DNA from: DASQHW01 sp038209365
Lineage (GTDB): Bacteria; Actinomycetota; Acidimicrobiia; IMCC26256; PALSA-610
DNA length: 64,000 nt
Assembly (NCBI GenBank): GCA_038209365.1
Contig: JBBQXS010000004.1
Span: forward strand, 62,001 to 126,000
Direction of reading: 5' to 3'
Positions 15,031 to 23,806 of the stretch are shown here, piece by piece; the first letter of the stretch is position 1, and each line of letters starts with the position of its first letter. The notes beneath the pieces are model-generated. The model ran no database searches and had not been told where the DNA came from. It was given only the letters and a program-made list of their open reading frames with translations. The translations under genes were made by a program, and so were the position numbers.

Positions 15031-16161
15031 GTGTCTCGGCTGGGTCGGCTCGTCGATGCGTTGTGTGAGGCGCTCGCGTCCTTCGATCCGGCGTTGTGGT
15101 CGGGGGAGGACTGCGCGGTCCTCGCCGCGCGTCTGGCGCGGACGGCGAAGGCGTGTGAGACGGCAAGCGCCAGGGCGGCGGTGCGGGCGTCGGAGTGCGG
15201 TCGTGTCGGTGCCACGCCTGCGGTGTTTCTGGCGCGCATGGGTGGATGCACGACGGGCGCGGCGCGTTCCGCGCTGGCGACGGTTCAGTCCGTCGTTGCG
15301 TGTCCGCGCACCGAGGTGGCGTTGCGCTGCGGTGAGGTGTCACTGGCACAGGCCGCCGAGATCGCGTCGGTGGCCGAGCACGAGGCGGAGCTGCTCGATC
15401 TCGCACGTTCGACAGACTTACGGGCGGTGAAGGACGCCGCCCGCAAGCATCGCCTCGCTGCGATCGACCGTGAGGAGTTGTACGCGACGCAGTGCGCGGC
15501 GCGGGAATTCGTACATTGGAAGGACGAGCTCGGCATGACGCGATTCCGTGGGGCGCTCCCACCGGATGTCGGCGTGGCGTTCGTGAACCGACTTGATGCG
15601 CAGACGGACCGGGAATGGCGCGCCGCCAAGCGGACAGGGAAAGTGGACGCCCGCGCCGCGCACGCAGCAGACGCGCTCGTGCGCATGACCGAGAACGGAC
15701 GCGCGGGGAGACCGATCGGGACAGATCTGGTGATCGCAGTGGACCTACGCGCCTACCGGCGCGGGCATGCAGCGGCCGACGAGTGCTGCCACATCGTCGG
15801 AGACGGACCGATACCTGTAAACGTGGTACGAGCAATGGCGAATGACGCGTTCTTGAAGGTCGTGCTGCACGATGGCGTCGCCATTCACACCGTTGCACAC
15901 CTCGGACGCAAGCGTCCTGCTCACCTCGACACTGCGCTCAGACTCGGCGCACCACCCGACTTCGACGGCGCCGCCTGCACCGAGCCCCACTGCGACCGCA
16001 CCTACCACCTGCAATGGGACCACAAAGATCCCTACGCCAACGGCGGCAAGACCTCCTTCGGGAACCTGCAGCCGTATTGCTCACCCCACCACATCGAGAA
16101 AACCGAACGCGACCGCAGGGCCGGTCTCCTCGGTGGCGATCGAAGGACGCGCGGCCCGTAA
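15031..16161 (+). CDS. DUF222 (13E12-type) HNH endonuclease
   Basis: 376 residues. The N-terminal two-thirds is the helical DUF222 region (LCEALASFDPALWSGEDCAV, then ARTAKACETASARAAVRASE). The C-terminus is an HNH nuclease. It has a zinc-type pair in CTEPHCD, the catalytic H in LQWDHKDPYANGG, the middle Asn in FGNLQPYC and the last His pair in SPHHIEKT. The start at 15031 is chosen for the GGGAGG site 5 bases before it. An upstream ATG at 14959 is rejected because it lies inside the LexA box. The family is abundant in actinobacteria with unknown DNA target. The SOS box implies induction by DNA damage. It heads a co-directional run of DNA-related genes. Confidence 0.9.
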   Translation: MSRLGRLVDALCEALASFDPALWSGEDCAVLAARLARTAKACETASARAAVRASECGRVGATPAVFLARMGGCTTGAARSALATVQSVVACPRTEVALRCGEVSLAQAAEIASVAEHEAELLDLARSTDLRAVKDAARKHRLAAIDREELYATQCAAREFVHWKDELGMTRFRGALPPDVGVAFVNRLDAQTDREWRAAKRTGKVDARAAHAADALVRMTENGRAGRPIGTDLVIAVDLRAYRRGHAAADECCHIVGDGPIPVNVVRAMANDAFLKVVLHDGVAIHTVAHLGRKRPAHLDTALRLGAPPDFDGAACTEPHCDRTYHLQWDHKDPYANGGKTSFGNLQPYCSPHHIEKTERDRRAGLLGGDRRTRGP

Positions 16162-16225
16162 CACCGCGATCGAGGTAGCTGCTCGGGAGGCGCACGCCGG
16201 CAGGAATGCGAGGCACGTTCGCGGT

Positions 16226-16837
16226 ATGAGCTGCGAAGCTGGGGAGGTGAGCGCGAGCAACACTTCCAGACGCGCCGGCGCTGACGTGCGTACGGTCGTC
16301 CTTGTCGAAGGGATCAGCGATCAGTGCGCGCTCGAGGCGTTGGCTGCGCGTCGTGGTCGGAATCTTGACGCCGAGGGCATCTCCATCGTGCCAATGGGGG
16401 GTGCGAAGAACATCCGGAGCTTCGTGGAGATGCTCGGTCCGCGGGGGTTCGACGTCCGGCTGGCCGGCCTTTGTGACGCCGGAGAGGAGAGCGACTTCCG
16501 GCGCGCGCTCGAGTGGGCCGGCTTCGGCGCCGAGCTCAGTCGCGCCGAGATGGAAGCACTGGGTTTCTTTGTGTGCGTCGCAGACCTCGAGGACGAGCTG
16601 ATTCGCTCCCTGGGTGCTGCCTCCGTGGAACGGGTCGCCGACGCGGAGGGTGAGCTCGGGTCGTTTCGCACCTTGCAGAAGCAGGCTGCGCAGCAAGGAC
16701 GGCCCGTTGAGCAGCAGCTTCGGCGTTTCATTGGCAGCCGTGGCGGCCGGAAGATCAGATACGCGCGCTTGCTCGTCGACGCCCTGGATCTCACACGAGT
16801 GCCTCGGCCGCTCGATCGTCTCCTTGCTCATGTCTGA
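16226..16837 (+). CDS. Stand-alone TOPRIM (OLD-like) domain protein
   Basis: 203 residues. The TOPRIM fold is recognisable from VVLVEGISDQCAL, with the conserved acid Glu28, the SIVPMGGAKNI strand-turn, and the acidic cluster LCDAGEESDF (Asp84, Glu87) followed by CVADLEDELIRSLG. This pattern belongs to the C-terminal nuclease of OLD-family ATP-dependent endonucleases, but no ATPase domain is fused or adjacent. The ATG at 16226 is the first usable start after the HNH gene; a GTG at 16247 is an alternative. It probably cleaves or binds nucleic acid. Position 64 bases behind an SOS-boxed nuclease suggests a shared damage-response or defence role. Confidence 0.78.
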   Translation: MSCEAGEVSASNTSRRAGADVRTVVLVEGISDQCALEALAARRGRNLDAEGISIVPMGGAKNIRSFVEMLGPRGFDVRLAGLCDAGEESDFRRALEWAGFGAELSRAEMEALGFFVCVADLEDELIRSLGAASVERVADAEGELGSFRTLQKQAAQQGRPVEQQLRRFIGSRGGRKIRYARLLVDALDLTRVPRPLDRLLAHV

Positions 16838-17279
16838 GACTTCGAACGAAGACCCGCGTTTGATTTCGAGTGGCCGTCGGACGCGCATGCTCCTTGTCGC
16901 ACTTCTCGCGCTCGCGCTCGTACAGCTCGCGCATCTTCTCGACGTCTTTCGGTACGCGGATCACGCCCGTTGGTCATCGGTGCTGCTCGACCGGCCGGCG
17001 CTGTTCGGCATTGGCGCCGCCGCCGTCGCCTTCATCGCGGTCTCGAGAAGAGAACGCTTCGCACGTCAGCTGGCAGCTGGCGCCGGCGGCATCGTCGCGG
17101 TGGGGTTCACGCTCTACCACGGGATCCCGTTCGACCTCGGCGTCAACAATCCGTATTGGGGGCCCGATGCCGACGCCGACCTCGTCCGGTGGCTCACGGT
17201 CCTCGCTGCGATCGCGGTGGGAGGCTGGACCGTCTGGCTGGCATTGGGCACGGGGAAACGCGGGCGTGCCGCTCGCTAG
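16830..17279 (+). CDS. Small membrane protein of unknown function
   Basis: 149 residues whose ATG overlaps the end of the TOPRIM gene by 8 bases. Four hydrophobic segments are visible, at roughly residues 20-37, 47-64, 72-92 and 118-137, after a charged cytosolic N-terminus. A loop with YHGIPFDLGVNNPYWG separates the third and fourth. I do not recognise a family. Tight overlap with the TOPRIM gene implies a shared transcript and perhaps a shared function, for example a membrane effector, which is untested. Confidence 0.7.
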   Translation: MSETSNEDPRLISSGRRTRMLLVALLALALVQLAHLLDVFRYADHARWSSVLLDRPALFGIGAAAVAFIAVSRRERFARQLAAGAGGIVAVGFTLYHGIPFDLGVNNPYWGPDADADLVRWLTVLAAIAVGGWTVWLALGTGKRGRAAR

Positions 17280-17291
17280 CGTCTCGTCTTG

Positions 17292-18251
17292 ATGGCCGGC
17301 CAGAACGTGGGCGAATCGCGAGACGGCGTCTCGCTGACCAACCTCGACCAGCCGCTGTTCGACGGGGCCGACGCGACCAAGCGGGACCTGGTCGAGTACC
17401 TGGACGGAGTTCGTGACCGTCTCATCCCCGAGCTGGAGGATCGCCCGCTGTCGGTCATCCGCGTCCACCGCGGCCAGGAAGCATTCATGCAGAAGAACGT
17501 CCCCAAGTACACGCCGTCGTGGGTGCGCACCGTGCGGCTGTGGGCGGAGACCTCGAAGCGGGATGTGTCCTACGCGTTGTGCAACGACCGCCGCACCCTG
17601 TTGTGGTTCGCCAACCAGCGCGCGGTGGAGTACCACCCGACCCTCGTGCGAGCCGATCGTCCCGACCGGGTCACGCATCTTGTGCTCGACCTCGACCCGC
17701 CCGACGCCGATGCGTTCGCGATGGCCGTGCGCGCCGCCCACCTGGTCCGCCAGGTGCTCGCCGACGTAGGGCTGGAAGGCGCGGTCAAGACGAGCGGCGC
17801 CAAGGGCGTCCACGTCTTCGTCCCGATCGACACCGAGGCATCGATCGAGGACGCGGCCGCCGTGACCCGTGCCATTGCGGCACGCGCGGAGCGGCTCGAT
17901 CCCGCGCTCGCGACGACAGCGTTCGTGAGGGACGATCGGGGCGGCAAGGTGTTCGTCGATTCGACGCGGTCGGGCGGTGCCACGGTCATCGCGGCCTACA
18001 GCCCGCGCGTGCGACCTGGTGTGCCCGTGTCCTTCCCCGTGGGCTGGGACGACCTCGATGCGGTGGCGCCGGCAGATTTCAACGTGCACACCGCGCTGCA
18101 ACAGCTCGGGAACGGCAGCCCGTGGGCGGCGCAGATGGTGAGCCCGCAGCGCTTGCGTGGAGACCTGATCGAGGAGGGTCGCGCCATTCCGGTCGCACGC
18201 GTGCAAGCCATGCACGAGGGCAAGCGGCGCGCTCGCGCGCGCCGCAGCTAG
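17292..18251 (+). CDS. ligD: LigD-type DNA polymerase/primase domain protein
   Basis: 319 residues forming only the polymerase (primase-like) part of bacterial non-homologous end-joining LigD. Metal-binding acids are Asp133 and Asp135 in VLDLDPP, with Asp223 in KVFVDSTRS. The conserved TSGAKGVHVFVPI motif has His174. There is no ligase or phosphoesterase domain. The ATG at 17292 follows a TTG in frame. Such proteins add ribo- or deoxyribonucleotides at broken DNA ends alongside Ku and a ligase. No Ku gene is in this window. A second Pol domain, fused to a phosphoesterase, is at 49472-51127. Confidence 0.9.
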   Translation: MAGQNVGESRDGVSLTNLDQPLFDGADATKRDLVEYLDGVRDRLIPELEDRPLSVIRVHRGQEAFMQKNVPKYTPSWVRTVRLWAETSKRDVSYALCNDRRTLLWFANQRAVEYHPTLVRADRPDRVTHLVLDLDPPDADAFAMAVRAAHLVRQVLADVGLEGAVKTSGAKGVHVFVPIDTEASIEDAAAVTRAIAARAERLDPALATTAFVRDDRGGKVFVDSTRSGGATVIAAYSPRVRPGVPVSFPVGWDDLDAVAPADFNVHTALQQLGNGSPWAAQMVSPQRLRGDLIEEGRAIPVARVQAMHEGKRRARARRS

Positions 18252-18500
18252 GGCGGATCGTCACGCTCGCGCGTAGGGATCGAAAGTCGGTTGCACGTTT
18301 CGCCGCGCACGACAAGGATGTGCGCACCGTCCACGTCAAGCGAGGAGGTGGGAAGCAGATGACGAGTGTCACTTCGTCCGCTCCCGGCCTCGGATGCGCT
18401 CTACTCGGACGCGTCTGACGTCACACTCGTCGCCGCGATCGACCACGTTCGTGTCGCGCTCTGCCGGGAGCCATGCAGGATCTCGACGCAGGGGAGTTGT

Positions 18501-19262
18501 ATGGACACGGCGTGGCTCATCGCCGATCCCGAGCCGTACGAGGAGTACGACCTCGGTTCACTGAAGACCGGCAAGGAAGCGGAAGTTTTTCTCGTCGAGC
18601 GCGTCGCCCCCGACGGGCGTTCGTGCTTGCTCGCTCACAAGCGCTACCGGCCGCGCGAAGTGACCCACAAGGGTGAATTGCAAGAGCTCGGCTTCCAGCG
18701 CGCCGCGAACTTTGTCAACGACCGCGCGTACCGCGACGGGCGGTCGTTCGCGAACAGCCGCGACCGCCGCGCCGCGGCGAAGAAGACGCGCCACGGAAGG
18801 AGTGTTCTCCGTCGCGACTGGCCGGACAACGAATTCGCGATGCTCGAGCTGCTCGCGGGCGCAGGGGTCCGCGTGCCGTTCCCGGTCGCCCGAACCGCGG
18901 ACGGCGTGTTGATGCAGTACATCGGCGACCGCGCGTTGTCAGCGCCGCGCCTGGTCCACGCCGGGCTGAATCGCCTGCGCGTGCAGCAAGCCGCGTCGCA
19001 GCTCATCGAGAACTTGCACCTCATGGTCGGCGCAGGCGTCGTACACGCCGACCTGTCGGTGTTCAACCTGCTCTGGTGGGACGAAACGCTCTGGATCATC
19101 GACGTGCCGCAAGCAGTTGAGATCAGCACGAATACTCAGGCCATGGACTTTCTGCATCGCGACCTGGTCAACGTCGGCGAGTGGTTCCGGACAAAGGGCG
19201 TCGGCTTCGATACCGATGTCCTGTTCAGCGAGCTCGTGGCTGAAGCCTTCGGATCGAGATGA
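18501..19262 (+). CDS. RIO1-like serine/threonine protein kinase
   Basis: 253 residues; the ATG has AGGGGAG 5 bases upstream. RIO kinase signatures: KTGKEAEVF (residues 22-30) in place of the glycine loop, candidate ATP lysine Lys47 in AHKRYR, catalytic Asp184 in HADLSVFN and metal Asp201 in IIDVPQAVE. Length is typical of bacterial RIO proteins. RIO kinases in archaea and eukaryotes act in small-subunit ribosome maturation; in bacteria their target is unclear. It is 249 bases downstream of the LigD-type gene. That spacer contains a strong AGGAGG followed by a 19-codon frame (18359-18418). Confidence 0.9.
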   Translation: MDTAWLIADPEPYEEYDLGSLKTGKEAEVFLVERVAPDGRSCLLAHKRYRPREVTHKGELQELGFQRAANFVNDRAYRDGRSFANSRDRRAAAKKTRHGRSVLRRDWPDNEFAMLELLAGAGVRVPFPVARTADGVLMQYIGDRALSAPRLVHAGLNRLRVQQAASQLIENLHLMVGAGVVHADLSVFNLLWWDETLWIIDVPQAVEISTNTQAMDFLHRDLVNVGEWFRTKGVGFDTDVLFSELVAEAFGSR

Positions 19263-19790
19263 TCAGTCAGCGAGCTTCGCCGCGAACCTACGCAGCATGT
19301 TGATGTTGCGGCTCGTGCTGTTGTTCTTCCCGACGACCTCCCAGTCCTTCTTCTTCAACCTCGAGTCGGTCGACTTGCCGTGCATTCGCCAGTGGACATC
19401 GCGCCCGCGCACGACCAGGGTGTCGAACTCGTTCGACAATGACGTCAAAACGCGAGCGGTCGCGGCGTCGGGCGGAGCCTTGAGAAAGGTGACGAAGTAC
19501 GTGTCGCCGGCGGCCACCGCGAACGGTCCTGCCGCGACGATTCGCTGGAGCTCGGTCGCTGTGCGGACGAACGTGGTGATCTCGAAGCCGAACTCGGACT
19601 CGAGTGCGCCTTCGATCGACCGTTCGACGTCCGCCCGTGAACCGGCCGCATCGAACGCGACGTTGCCGCTGTTGATGTACGTCCAGACATCGCCGTACCC
19701 GACGCGTGCGAGCACCTCGACGACGCGTGACATCTTGACCGTACGGTGCCCGAGGTTCACGGCGCGGAGAAACGCGACACGCGCGGTCAC
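19263..19790 (-). CDS. DUF1697 family protein
   Basis: 175 residues opening MTARVAFLRAVNLG followed by the family hallmarks YINSGNVAF, a VRTATELQRIV helix and a C-terminal KKDWEVVGKNNSTSRNINML block. DUF1697 proteins are small, soluble, very widespread in actinobacteria and without assigned function. The start overlaps the stop of ftsH by 4 bases (ATGA), so it is translated from the ftsH message. It is convergent with the RIO kinase gene, the two stops being directly adjacent. Confidence 0.9.
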   Translation of the reverse strand: MTARVAFLRAVNLGHRTVKMSRVVEVLARVGYGDVWTYINSGNVAFDAAGSRADVERSIEGALESEFGFEITTFVRTATELQRIVAAGPFAVAAGDTYFVTFLKAPPDAATARVLTSLSNEFDTLVVRGRDVHWRMHGKSTDSRLKKKDWEVVGKNNSTSRNINMLRRFAAKLAD

Positions 19791-21727
19791 GGCTGCGGTG
19801 TACGCGCCTGGTACGCGGGCTCTCGCACCGGCCCACCACTTTCCGCGGGTCCTGTCGGCCCGGCGGCTCCCGCGAGCGCGGCTTGCACGGCGTCGCCGTC
19901 CACGGTCTCGTGCGCGAGCAGGTCCTCGACCAGGCGGTCGAGGGCGTCGCGATGATCGCCGAGCAACGACAGCGCGCGCCGTTCGGCTTCGCGCAGCAGA
20001 TCGCCGACCTCCTCGTCGATCACGCGCTGGGTCGCCTCGGCATAGCTGCGGCTGTGGACCTCCTCGGCACCGAGATACATCGGTGAGCTGCTGCCGAAGC
20101 CGACGGGCCCGAGCCGCTCGCTCATGCCGTACTCGCGCACCATCCGGGTTGCGAGATCGGTTGCGCCGTGCAGGTCGCTCGCGGCACCACTCGAGGCCTC
20201 GCCGAGCACCAGCAACTCCGCCGCGCGTCCTCCGAGCCGTACCGCGAGTGAGTCTTTGAGGTAGCTCTCGCTGTACAGATGGCGTTCGTCGACCGGGAGC
20301 TGTTCGGTGACGCCGAGCGCCTGCCCCGCCGGCAGAATTGTCACCTTGGCCACCGGATCGGCGCGCGGCGACAACGCGGCGACCAGCGCGTGTCCGGATT
20401 CATGCACCGCCACGGCGTGCTTCTCGTCGGGCATGAGCGCGTTGGTCGCCTCACGACGCCCCAACAGGATGCGATCGCGCGCCTCGGAGAAATCCGCCGC
20501 GGAGACGACGTCGCGTCCGGCGCGTACCGCGACGATCGCCGCCTCGTTGACGAGGTTCGCGAGGTCGGCTCCCGAGAAGCCGGGTGTCGACCTCGCCACG
20601 GCGTCGAGGTCGACATCCTCACTGAATCGTTTGCCCCGGCCGTGCACTGCAAGGATCGCCGCGCGCTCGCGCTGGTTCGGCAACGGGATCTCGACCTGTC
20701 GGTCGAAGCGGCCGGGGCGCAGCAGCGCCGGGTCGAGGGTCTCGGGTCGGTTCGTGGCCGCGATGACGACGACACCCGCGGCCGGGTCGAAGCCGTCCAT
20801 CTCGGCGAGCAGTTGGTTGAGCGTCTGCTCGCGCTCGTCGTTCGAAACGAGCGCGCCGCCACGTCGTTGGCCGATCGCATCGATCTCGTCGATGAAGATG
20901 ATCGCGGGCGCAGCCTTGCGGGCGGCCGCGAACAGGTCGCGGACGCGTGAGGCGCCCACGCCGACGAACAGCTCGACGAAGCTCGATCCGGTGAGCGCGA
21001 AGAACGGAACGTCGGCTTCTCCTGCAACTGCACGTGCGAGCAGCGTCTTGCCCGTACCGGGAGGCCCGACCATGAGGACGCCCCGCGGCGTGACCGCCCC
21101 GGCACGTGTGTAGCGCTCGGGATGGCGCAGGAAGTCGACCACCTCGTTGATCTCGCGCTTCGCGCCTTCGTAGCCTGCCACGTCGTCGAAGCGCGTCGTC
21201 GGGCGTTGCTCGTCATAGACCTTCGCCTTGGACGAACCAAAGCCCATGATTCCGCCGCTGAGCTGGCGGGTGGCACGCCGGCTGATCAACAGGTAGAGAC
21301 CGAGCAGCACGACGAACGGCAAGAGCCCGCCGATGACGCTCCAGAAGCTCGTGGAGCTCGTGGTGCCCTTGACCGTGACATGGTGCTGCGCGAGCTCACC
21401 CGCCAGCGCATCATCCTTCAACACCGTCGGAATTCGCGACTCGTAGTCCTTCTTGTCGACGAGCTGACCAGTCACTTTGCCATTCGGATCGATGGTTGCC
21501 GTCTTGACCTGATTGGCGTCGACCTTTGTCTTCCAATCGGTATAGCTGAGCGAAGTCACGCTCTTGCTGGGTCCGGGCAGGAACAGCAGGAGTGCCGTCA
21601 CGCCGAGGCCGACGAGCCACAACGTGTGCAGCCAGCGCGGCGCCTTCTTGGGCGGTGCCGGCTTGGGCGGGTCGGTGGGCGGCCCCGATTTCGCCGGGCT
21701 CGAACGGTGGATCTGCGGCGACGACAT
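19787..21727 (-). CDS. ftsH: ATP-dependent zinc metalloprotease FtsH
   Basis: 646 residues. Membrane-anchored AAA+ protease that unfolds and degrades membrane and cytosolic proteins. A proline-rich N-terminus precedes membrane segments at about 32-50 and 130-148, with the extracytoplasmic domain between. Walker A is GPPGTGKT (221-228), Walker B IIFIDEID (276-283), SRH arginines are in RPGRFDR, and the zinc site is HESGH at 442-446 (Ser instead of the common Ala). The start at 21727 is chosen for GAGGAG just upstream; an in-frame start at 21757 would add ten residues. The N-terminal proline stretch and short C-terminus suggest a secondary rather than the main FtsH copy, which is inference. Confidence 0.93.
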   Translation of the reverse strand: MSSPQIHRSSPAKSGPPTDPPKPAPPKKAPRWLHTLWLVGLGVTALLLFLPGPSKSVTSLSYTDWKTKVDANQVKTATIDPNGKVTGQLVDKKDYESRIPTVLKDDALAGELAQHHVTVKGTTSSTSFWSVIGGLLPFVVLLGLYLLISRRATRQLSGGIMGFGSSKAKVYDEQRPTTRFDDVAGYEGAKREINEVVDFLRHPERYTRAGAVTPRGVLMVGPPGTGKTLLARAVAGEADVPFFALTGSSFVELFVGVGASRVRDLFAAARKAAPAIIFIDEIDAIGQRRGGALVSNDEREQTLNQLLAEMDGFDPAAGVVVIAATNRPETLDPALLRPGRFDRQVEIPLPNQRERAAILAVHGRGKRFSEDVDLDAVARSTPGFSGADLANLVNEAAIVAVRAGRDVVSAADFSEARDRILLGRREATNALMPDEKHAVAVHESGHALVAALSPRADPVAKVTILPAGQALGVTEQLPVDERHLYSESYLKDSLAVRLGGRAAELLVLGEASSGAASDLHGATDLATRMVREYGMSERLGPVGFGSSSPMYLGAEEVHSRSYAEATQRVIDEEVGDLLREAERRALSLLGDHRDALDRLVEDLLAHETVDGDAVQAALAGAAGPTGPAESGGPVREPAYQARTPQP

Positions 21728-21852
21728 CGGATCTCCTCGGCCATCGACGGACGACACGGTGAAGCGTCGCGCGTCGGAGCGCTCGGTGCCCGTTCGCGAA
21801 GGGTCGTCGACGCACCCTCCGGCTGTGCTGACCGCCTACGCGTCGTCGTGAT

Positions 21853-22200
21853 TCACTCGTCGCCGGTTGTGTACGGGTTGCACAGCGCCTCGATCCAGTC
21901 GGGCTCTGCCAACGCGAGGCGCAGCTCGATCTGATCGGCGGCGGTGAACGGTGCTCCCGACGACGGGTGCTCCGCCAGCTCGGCCGGAAACTGCCACGTC
22001 TCGAGCGATGAACCCGCAGCGACGGCCGCCAATGCTCCCTGCGCGTGCGTGGCCGCGACGGTCGGGAGCTCACATTTCGGGCAGATGAATCGGTAGCTCC
22101 ACTGATCGTCGTCAGTGCAGTTGCGGATGGTCACCGCTTCGGCGTCGATTCGTAGCTGCGCACATTCGATGCACTTGACGATGATGTGCATTTGCGTCAC
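21853..22200 (-). CDS. Small zinc-ribbon protein
   Basis: 115 residues. Two CxxC knuckles, CIEC near residue 10 and CPKC near residue 40, form a probable zinc ribbon. They are followed by an alanine-rich stretch and an acidic C-terminal helix (IELRLALAEPDWIEAL). No family name comes to mind; similar short zinc-ribbon proteins are common in actinobacteria. ATG at 22200 is used; an in-frame ATG three codons on is equally possible. It lies 125 bases upstream of ftsH on the same strand. Confidence 0.65.
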   Translation of the reverse strand: MTQMHIIVKCIECAQLRIDAEAVTIRNCTDDDQWSYRFICPKCELPTVAATHAQGALAAVAAGSSLETWQFPAELAEHPSSGAPFTAADQIELRLALAEPDWIEALCNPYTTGDE

Positions 22201-22296
22201 GTCGAGACCTCCCGCATGGTTTCCAGCTCTCTGGTTCTGTAGAGAGATGTCGACGGCGGGTCACCTCATCCGCAGAGGCGGGTGCGCCCACTCCTC

Positions 22297-22314
22297 CTAG
22301 TGCGATCGCGCTAG
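22297..22314. repeat. 18-bp near-palindrome
   Basis: CTAGTGCGATCGCGCTAG is palindromic at 16 of 18 positions around a central GCGATCGC. It lies between the 3' end of the methyltransferase gene and the start of the zinc-ribbon gene, both on the minus strand. It could be an operator for the latter or a weak terminator for the former. Confidence 0.35.
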
Positions 22315-22341
22315 TAAGACGCCGGAGCGACCGCTGACGGC

Positions 22342-22902
22342 TCAGGTGCGGGCCGTCGCGGCCCAGCCGAACTCGTTGGTGCGGACCTCGACCTCGGCGA
22401 ACCCGGCCGCCTGCAATCGCGAAGGCAGCGAGCCGGGATCGATCGGGTTGTAGGTGTCGCCGTCGTGGTGCGCCGCGAGCTCGTCGCTCGGGAGGCTGTC
22501 GCTCGCGACGAGCGTCGCCCCTGTCCGCAGCACCCGGGCCACCTCGGCGAAGAGGCGGTCCTGCAACCCGACGGAGGGAACGTGGTGCAGCATCGTGAAG
22601 CACGCCGCACCCGAGAACCGGCCGGGGGGAGCGTCGAGCGCGGTCGCGTCGCCGTGCACGATCTCGACGGTGGGAACCGCGGCGAACCGCTTCGTGAGCA
22701 TCGCCGCGAGCTCGCCGTCGATCTCCACCGCGGTGAGGCGCGGCGCCGACCGGCACAGCACATCTGTGGTCGCGCCGTAACCCGGACCCACTTCGAGGAC
22801 GTCGTCGCCGAGATCGACCTCACGCATCGCCCACGGGAGGATGACGTCGCGCATCAGCGCCCGCCACTCGTCGCTGCCGCAGTGCTCGTGCGCTTCGTTC
22901 AT
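22342..22902 (-). CDS. Class I SAM-dependent methyltransferase
   Basis: 186 residues starting MNEAHEHCGSDEWRALMRD. The SAM-binding motif I VLEVGPGYGATTDVL, motif II acid in LTAVEIDGELA and GDATALDAPP are clear, with CFTMLHHVPS as the motif-IV-like segment. It belongs to the small UbiE/Methyltransf_25-like soluble enzymes; substrate unknown. The start is divergent from the AraC regulator gene with 102 bases between, so the regulator may control it. Confidence 0.87.
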   Translation of the reverse strand: MNEAHEHCGSDEWRALMRDVILPWAMREVDLGDDVLEVGPGYGATTDVLCRSAPRLTAVEIDGELAAMLTKRFAAVPTVEIVHGDATALDAPPGRFSGAACFTMLHHVPSVGLQDRLFAEVARVLRTGATLVASDSLPSDELAAHHDGDTYNPIDPGSLPSRLQAAGFAEVEVRTNEFGWAATART

Positions 22903-23004
22903 CACGGCACCGTACGAAGGACACCGCGTGTCCGCTACGGGGTATCGTGACAAGCCATAGCGCGAAACCGACAGCCTACCGAGCTCGCGCCCTGGGGCGG
23001 CGGC

Positions 23005-23724
23005 GTGGTCGTCGCGTCGTACCAGCTCGGCGCCGGCGACCACTTCGACTGGCACCACCACGAGGTCCATCAGCTCTCGGTCGCCGCCGACGGTGTGGTG
23101 TGCATGGGCCTCGCCGACCGGGCCTGGGTGCTGCCGCGTTCGCGGGCGCTCTGGATACCCGCGGGTGTGCCGCACACGGTGGACACGATCGGCGGCGCCA
23201 CCTTGACCTCGCTGTGGTTCGACCCATCGCCGTGCCCGATCACGTGGACCGAGCCGACCGTTGTCCCGGTCGACCACCTCCTTGCCGGCCTCGTCGATCG
23301 GCTCGACCACGACCACCTCACGACTGAGGAGCGCACCCGGGCGGAGGCCGTGTTGTTCGACCTCATCCGCCCGATGAGCTCGGTGACGCTCGACCTGCCC
23401 CTCCCGCAGGACGACCGGGCTCGGCGCGTGGCGGAGGATCTGCTCACCGATCCCGCCGACCAACGCTCACTCGCCGAGTGGGGGCGGGCGGTGGGCGCGA
23501 GCGAGCGCACGCTGACGCGAGCGTTCGTCGCCGATACGGGATTGCGCTTCGACGAGTGGCGCACCCGCGCCCGCGTCACCGCGGCCGTCCGGTTGCTCGC
23601 CACCGGCGTCCCCGTCGCGCGGGTCGCGACCGACGTCGGCTACGCATCGGCCAGCGCGTTCGGCGCAGCCTTCCGGCGCGCCACAGGCACGACGCCGGGC
23701 GCCTACTTCGGCCGCCTCGACTGA
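23005..23724 (+). CDS. AraC family transcriptional regulator with cupin sensor
   Basis: 239 residues from a GTG; there is no other in-frame start before an upstream TGA at 22948. The N-terminal half is a cupin (GDHFDWHHHEVHQL metal-like histidines, then LWIPAGVPHTV). The C-terminal half carries the two AraC helix-turn-helices: LAEWGRAVGASERTLTRAF, and VARVATDVGYASASAFGAAF followed by GTTPGAYF. The histidine cluster suggests a metal or small-molecule ligand. It is a likely regulator of the divergent methyltransferase, or of the catalase 82 bases downstream. Confidence 0.88.
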   Translation: MVVASYQLGAGDHFDWHHHEVHQLSVAADGVVCMGLADRAWVLPRSRALWIPAGVPHTVDTIGGATLTSLWFDPSPCPITWTEPTVVPVDHLLAGLVDRLDHDHLTTEERTRAEAVLFDLIRPMSSVTLDLPLPQDDRARRVAEDLLTDPADQRSLAEWGRAVGASERTLTRAFVADTGLRFDEWRTRARVTAAVRLLATGVPVARVATDVGYASASAFGAAFRRATGTTPGAYFGRLD

Positions 23725-23806
23725 CGCGACGAATCTGCACACCGTGAACCCCGCGACATCTCGGCCTGGGTAGGACCGCGCCGAGAAGCCACGCCAAGGA
23801 GTGACC

